In this document: positions 60,187 through 64,000 of the stretch, one piece after another | How the letters are laid out: every line of letters begins with the position of its first letter | How positions within the stretch are numbered: position 1 is the stretch's first letter | Assembly (NCBI RefSeq): GCF_001592045.1 | Contig: NZ_BCWB01000033.1 | Coordinates: 62,001-126,000, forward strand | From: Thermobifida fusca NBRC 14071 = JCM 3263 | Lineage (GTDB): Bacteria; Actinomycetota; Actinomycetes; Streptosporangiales; Streptosporangiaceae | Direction of reading: 5' to 3' | DNA: 64,000 bases | Notes under the pieces: model-generated | Seen by the model: the letters and a program-made list of their open reading frames with translations, nothing else | What the model was told of the DNA's origin: nothing | The model's database searches: none | Made by a program: the position numbers and the translations under genes

Positions 60187-60200
60187 CGGGAGCGCTCCCA
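60187..60200. promoter_or_regulatory. CelR box 3, CGGGAGCGCTCCCA
   Basis: One mismatch from the 14-bp consensus, 87 bp beyond box 2. A LacI-type tetramer could join boxes 2 and 3 in a loop. Confidence 0.85.
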
Positions 60201-60448
60201 AGAGAGAGTAGCCACTTCATGACCGGTTGTAAATACCGCGTTAAATGGGCTTTTGTGACGGGGGTCGGAAACAGGCCGTGGCGGAGCCATCTCGCGGGGT
60301 GCTTTCCCCCCTCCGACAGGACGCGCAAGGATGGTGACGGAACGGAACAGGAAACGGTCTCAGGGCTCGCGCAAGAAAAACGGACCGAAATTCGGTTCTC
60401 GGTAGCCTGGGGGAACTAACCGCACCTGAAATGATGAGGGGGAATCCC

Positions 60449-61252
60449 GTGCGTATCGCGAGATTCTCGGCCGGTGATGACGTAGGTTTCGGCTTGGTCG
60501 ATACCGACGATGAGGGCAACCAGTTCGTCACCCGGATGAAGAGCCACCCGTTGGTGGGGCCGATCCAGCTCACCGGAGAACGCACCAAACTCGAAGACGT
60601 GCGGCTGCTCTCCCCGATCCTGCCCACCAAGATCGTGTGCATCGGCAAAAACTACGCCGACCACATCGCGGAGATGGGAGGCAGCGCTGAGGACGAACGG
60701 GACCCCAAGGAGCCGGTCGTCTTCCTCAAGCCCTCCACCGCCGTGGTCGGGCCCAACGACCCCGTCTTCCACCCGAAACTCTCCTCGCGGGTGGACTACG
60801 AGGGAGAACTGGCTGTGATCATCGGCCGGCTCTGCCGGGAGGTGCCGGCCGAACGCGCCAAGGACGTCATCTTCGGCTACACCATCGGCAACGACGTCAC
60901 CGCCCGCGACCTGCAGCAGGCCGACCACCAGTGGACCCGCGCCAAGGGGTTCGACTCGTTCTGCCCGCTCGGACCGTGGATTGAGACCGGGCTCAGCGTT
61001 GAGGAAGCCTCGCAGCTGCGCATCACCACCACCGTGGACGGGGAGGTCCGCCAGGACGGCAACACCGGGCAGATGATCCACAGCATTCCCGAGATCATCT
61101 CCTACGTGAGCTCTTTCATGACGCTCCTGCCGGGGGATGTGATCCTCACCGGCACCCCCGCAGGGGTCGGACCGGTCCGGGTAGGCCAGCGGATGACCGT
61201 GGCGATCGACCGGATCGGGGAACTGAGCAACCCGGTGGTGGCCCGCGACTGA
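60449..61252 (+). CDS. Fumarylacetoacetate hydrolase-family protein
   Basis: A 267-residue FAH-fold hydrolase. Metal-binding and catalytic segments are visible: IGKNYADHIAEMG, RVDYEGELAVIIGR (acidic metal ligands), FGYTIGNDVTARDLQ and ILTGTPAGVGPV. Members cleave C-C bonds or decarboxylate diketo acids such as oxaloacetate or degradation products of aromatics; the substrate is not predictable. GTG 60449 is six bases after GAGGGGGA. In many actinobacteria this gene sits next to gltX, as here apart from one inserted gene. Confidence 0.9.
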   Translation: MRIARFSAGDDVGFGLVDTDDEGNQFVTRMKSHPLVGPIQLTGERTKLEDVRLLSPILPTKIVCIGKNYADHIAEMGGSAEDERDPKEPVVFLKPSTAVVGPNDPVFHPKLSSRVDYEGELAVIIGRLCREVPAERAKDVIFGYTIGNDVTARDLQQADHQWTRAKGFDSFCPLGPWIETGLSVEEASQLRITTTVDGEVRQDGNTGQMIHSIPEIISYVSSFMTLLPGDVILTGTPAGVGPVRVGQRMTVAIDRIGELSNPVVARD

Positions 61253-61395
61253 GCCGCTGCCGGCCCGCAGCACTGCGGGGAGGCGCACCGTCGTGCGGTG
61301 TGCAGGAAGCCCGCACCGACACACCGCATCCGCAGGAGCAGCCGGGGCCGCGCTGTCCGTGGATGCCCCTCGCCGCCGCAGGCCTCACACGCGTC

Positions 61396-61448
61396 GGACC
61401 CGTGGCCCCATCGTGCCTTGCGGAGGCACCCGTCTGGGCCACGGGTCC
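61396..61448. terminator. Large bidirectional hairpin between convergent genes
   Basis: GGACCCGTGGCCC (61396-61408) and GGGCCACGGGTCC (61436-61448) form a perfect 13-bp stem. An inner hairpin GTGCCT/AGGCAC (61413-61429) sits in the loop. It separates the FAH gene from the DUF418 gene. Confidence 0.65.
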
Positions 61449-61464
61449 AGGGCGACGACGCCGA

Positions 61465-62784
61465 CTAGCTGTAGGAGGCGCGGTAGGAAAGCCGCCGGAG
61501 CAGGACCTCCGCGGGACCGCGCTGGCCAGCCCGTTCCTGCAGGTAGGAGAGGAGCGCCGTGACCAGCCACACCCCGGTGGCGAACAAGGCCATGGTGGCG
61601 CTGTGCAAGTGGGCGCCCAACCCCAGGCCCCAGGCCGTCAGGACGGGGGCGCAGAGCACCGACTGGGCGAGGTAGCACGACAGAGAGCGTTTGCCCACCG
61701 CGGTGAGAGCCGTGAGCACGGGGCCGCGGCTGGTGCGGCGGCTGAGACGGTGCGCGATGAGGCCGAACAGGGCGACGTAGCCTAGCCCGGTAGCGATCCC
61801 CGTCGTCGAAGCGATCGAGGCCACTGCGACGCTCTCCTCCGCAGACAGGGACAGGATGCCGACGTGGTCCAGAGCGTGCAGCAGTCCGGTGAGCCAGCCC
61901 AGCGGGATGCCCACGGCAGCGGTGATGCGCAGTAGGCGCAGGTGGTTGCCGGGCTCCTCCAGGATGCGGCGGCGGGCAGCCCAGAAGCCCAGCAGGATCG
62001 CGATCGGGACACTGATGGTCAGCAGTCCTTGGCCGACCACCAGGAAGGCCCAGACCTGGATCCGGAGCACCATGGAGGCGAGGTAGTTCTCTTCGGCGTT
62101 GAGCTCACTGGACGGGAACCACGAGGGGGAGCCGGACTCTGCGGGCTCTGCGGGCGCGGCGCCTTCCGGCGCGACGATGAAGGCCAGCACGGACAGCGCG
62201 GTCAAGGCCGCGAGGAGCCCGGTGAAGATGCCGGACCAGACGAGCAGGGTCCGGTCGGTGCGGCGGAGGAAGAGCCAGCCGAAGATGAGACCGGCGAAGC
62301 CGTAGGCGCCGAGGACGTCCCCCAGCCACAGCAGTGCGGCGTGGACGAAGCCGAACACCAGGAGCCACAGGTTGCGACGGCGTAGCAGGGCGCGTACGTC
62401 CCGCTCCGTAGCTCCAGCGGCCCGCTGCCGGAGCCACAGTTGCACCATGCCGTAGCCGAATAGGAAGGCGAATATGGGGTAGGTACGAGCGTCCACCGCG
62501 GTGATGAGCACGCCTTGCACGATCCGGTCGAGGAGCGAGCCGTCGGAGGGGTGGATGCTCAGCTCGCCGGGGCTCGCGGCCCACAGGTACCAGGTCGAGT
62601 TGGCGAGCACGATGAGCAGCAGCATGAAGCCGCGTGCCAGGTCGGGCGCCAAGGCGCGCTCCCCGGGGCGGACCGGGCCTCTCAGCGACGGGGGAGCAGG
62701 CTGGGCGGGAGCGGTCGACTCCCGGGGCTCGTGGGTACCCGCGTCGTCGGATGTCGGTGGTCCGGTGGGGTCGTGTCCGGTCAT
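61465..62784 (-). CDS. DUF418-family polytopic membrane protein
   Basis: A 439-residue membrane protein with a ~45-residue Pro/Thr-rich cytoplasmic N terminus, then about eight to ten hydrophobic helices. ALAPDLARGFMLLLIVLANS at the start and the C-terminal GKRSLSCYLAQSVLCAPVL and GPAEVLLRRLSYR are DUF418 features. The family is related to acyltransferase-like membrane proteins but has no proven reaction. The start is ATG 62784. It lies between the FAH and gltX genes on the opposite strand. Confidence 0.85.
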   Translation of the reverse strand: MTGHDPTGPPTSDDAGTHEPRESTAPAQPAPPSLRGPVRPGERALAPDLARGFMLLLIVLANSTWYLWAASPGELSIHPSDGSLLDRIVQGVLITAVDARTYPIFAFLFGYGMVQLWLRQRAAGATERDVRALLRRRNLWLLVFGFVHAALLWLGDVLGAYGFAGLIFGWLFLRRTDRTLLVWSGIFTGLLAALTALSVLAFIVAPEGAAPAEPAESGSPSWFPSSELNAEENYLASMVLRIQVWAFLVVGQGLLTISVPIAILLGFWAARRRILEEPGNHLRLLRITAAVGIPLGWLTGLLHALDHVGILSLSAEESVAVASIASTTGIATGLGYVALFGLIAHRLSRRTSRGPVLTALTAVGKRSLSCYLAQSVLCAPVLTAWGLGLGAHLHSATMALFATGVWLVTALLSYLQERAGQRGPAEVLLRRLSYRASYS

Positions 62785-63286
62785 GATTCCCCTTCCCCCG
62801 TCGGTCAGACGGCAGCTATTGTCTCCGAGCTAAACGGACATAGCGGGCGCACGTTCAGAAATCCATTTTTATATAGATTGCGGCGGCGTGTCCCGGTCTA
62901 GGGAAGCCTTCGCGGAAGACAGCGGCCGCTTGGAGCGCTATCGATGCTGGTCACAGCGGTGCAGTGGGACGCTGGCGCAGTTCTGATTGCGGAGGAGAGA
63001 AAACAGGGAAACCGAGGAGAAAACGATTCTGTTGCGCCTGCGGATAACCGAGAGGCCGCAGCGTTTTCTTGATGTTTTCTGACAATTTCCGTTCCGGTGC
63101 CCCGCTGGCACCACGTGTCACCTACTCCGAGACAGGAGCGGTGGCCAACGACCGCGGCCGCGGCATCCCGACGCTGAGGACAGGCCCAGCCCTGGCTTGC
63201 GGGCCGCCGCACCGCCCGGAGGCGGGACACCGCGGGCAGTTCGTTGCATACCGGCGCGGGCGACGCCCCTCGATAGGCTGAACTCC
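62785..63286. other. 502-bp region upstream of gltX
   Basis: I see no credible gene. An A+T-rich patch at about 62860-62880 (ATTTTTATATAGATTG) probably holds the DUF418 gene promoter. TAGGCT at 63274..63279 lies 7 nt before the gltX GTG. Confidence 0.45.
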
Positions 63287-64000
63287 GTGACTGACAAGGC
63301 TATTCGTACCCGCTTCGCGCCCTCTCCGACAGGGATGTTCCACGTGGGCGGCGCGCGTTCGGCGCTGTTCAACTGGGCGCTCGCCCTGCAGCAGCCGGAA
63401 GGCAAGTTCGTGCTCCGGATCGAGGACACCGACGCCGCGCGCAACCGCCCCGAATGGACCGAGGGCATCCTGCGCGCCCTGTCCGCGCTGGGAATCGACG
63501 AACGCGACCCGCACTTCGAAGGGCCCTACTTCCAGTCGGCCTACGCCGACAAGCACCGGGAGGTCGCAGAGGAGCTCTACCGCAAGGGCCGCGCCTACTA
63601 CTGCGACTGCACCCGGGAACAGATCCAAGAGCGGCGGGGCAACCCCCACCTCGGCTACGACGGGTACTGCCGGGACCGAGGGCTGGAGCCGGGGCCGGGC
63701 CGGGCCCTGCGCTTCCGGGTACCCGAGGGCGGGCCCACCGTCGTGGACGACAAGATCCGCGGCCGGGTGGAGTTCGACCACAGCGCGATCGAAGACTTCG
63801 TGATCGCGCGCTCGGACGGCTCCCCGCTGTTCGTCCTGGCGAACGTGGTGGATGACGTGGAAATGGCCATCACCCACGTGGTCCGCGGCGAAGAGCACCT
63901 GTCCAACACGCCCAAGCAGCAACTGCTTTGGGAGGCGCTGGGCCAGACTCCGCCGGTCTGGGCCCACCTGCCGGTGATCGTCAACGAGAAACGGCAGAAG
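63287..64000 (+). CDS. gltX: Glutamyl-tRNA synthetase, N-terminal part (runs off window)
   Basis: 238 codons are visible. [26 protein letters not shown] contains the HIGH-type ATP motif, and [35 protein letters not shown] are class I GluRS features. The window ends at VNEKRQK, just before the expected KMSKS motif. The start is GTG 63287; TAGGCT ends 7 nt before it with no Shine-Dalgarno, so the message looks leaderless. Since GatCAB is encoded 20 kb upstream, this GluRS probably also charges tRNA-Gln with Glu. Confidence 0.95.
   Translation, partial: MTDKAIRTRFAPSPTGMFHVGGARSALFNWALALQQPEGKFVLRIEDTDAARNRPEWTEGILRALSALGIDERDPHFEGPYFQSAYADKHREVAEELYRKGRAYYCDCTREQIQERRGNPHLGYDGYCRDRGLEPGPGRALRFRVPEGGPTVVDDKIRGRVEFDHSAIEDFVIARSDGSPLFVLANVVDDVEMAITHVVRGEEHLSNTPKQQLLWEALGQTPPVWAHLPVIVNEKRQK

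Larger units (their letters stand above)
59875..60448. other. 574-bp divergent region between cel6B and the FAA hydrolase gene
   Basis: The cel6B untranslated leader and promoter lie on the left with three CelR-like palindromes (60067-60200). On the right a TAGCCT -10-like element at 60403..60408 and GAGGGGGA before GTG 60449 serve the plus-strand gene. No other gene is seen. Confidence 0.7.

Overview
The window is about 64 kb of high-G+C actinobacterial chromosome. The protein at 58084..59874 is one I recognise as Cel6B (exocellulase E3) of Thermobifida fusca, and the rest fits that thermophilic, cellulose-degrading soil and compost actinomycete: a GlgE glucan pathway, GTG and TTG starts, leaderless promoters, and CelR-type operators. 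I saw no phage, transposon, CRISPR array, rRNA or tRNA gene. It reads as core chromosome with a few accessory insertions.

Region by region. Positions 1-5.5 kb hold an NrtR-type regulator tail, a HAD hydrolase, a flavin reductase, SppA, a GH18 protein without a signal peptide and a lipoprotein. Positions 5.6-16.3 kb hold the GlgE alpha-glucan operon (glgE-treS-maltokinase-glgB, minus strand) with a divergent alpha-glucan phosphorylase. Positions 16.5-19.7 kb hold a TPP riboswitch and a YkoEDC-type ECF transporter for thiamine precursors. Positions 20-25.5 kb hold an enoyl-CoA hydratase, a YbaK-like deacylase, a membrane Ser/Thr kinase and etfBA. Positions 25.7-33.5 kb hold a cysteine desulfurase and mnmA (tRNA thiolation), a DedA protein, a MetE-core-like protein and ligA. 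Positions 33.8-46 kb hold two multidomain c-di-GMP enzymes flanking gatCA and gatB. Two sortase-anchored thioester-domain surface proteins on the opposite strand split gatCA from gatB. Positions 46-56.5 kb hold branched-chain amino acid synthesis (ilvBNC, leuB, ilvE, a citramalate-synthase-type cimA) plus serA. Positions 56.5-64 kb hold a DUF3152 metalloprotease, an MhuD-like heme oxygenase, cel6B, an FAA hydrolase, a DUF418 membrane protein and the start of gltX.

Regulation is unusually readable. ilvB and cimA each have a leader peptide rich in branched-chain codons followed by a rho-independent terminator, so both look attenuated. ilvB and leuB share a TCTCA-N5-TGAGA operator. cel6B has three CelR-like boxes. 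The PAS-GGDEF-EAL gene at 43204 is preceded by a long structured leader and a 28-codon basic micro-ORF overlapping its start codon.

The strongest candidates for something new are this c-di-GMP-associated leader and micro-ORF, and the pair of thioester-domain surface proteins inserted in the gat locus.
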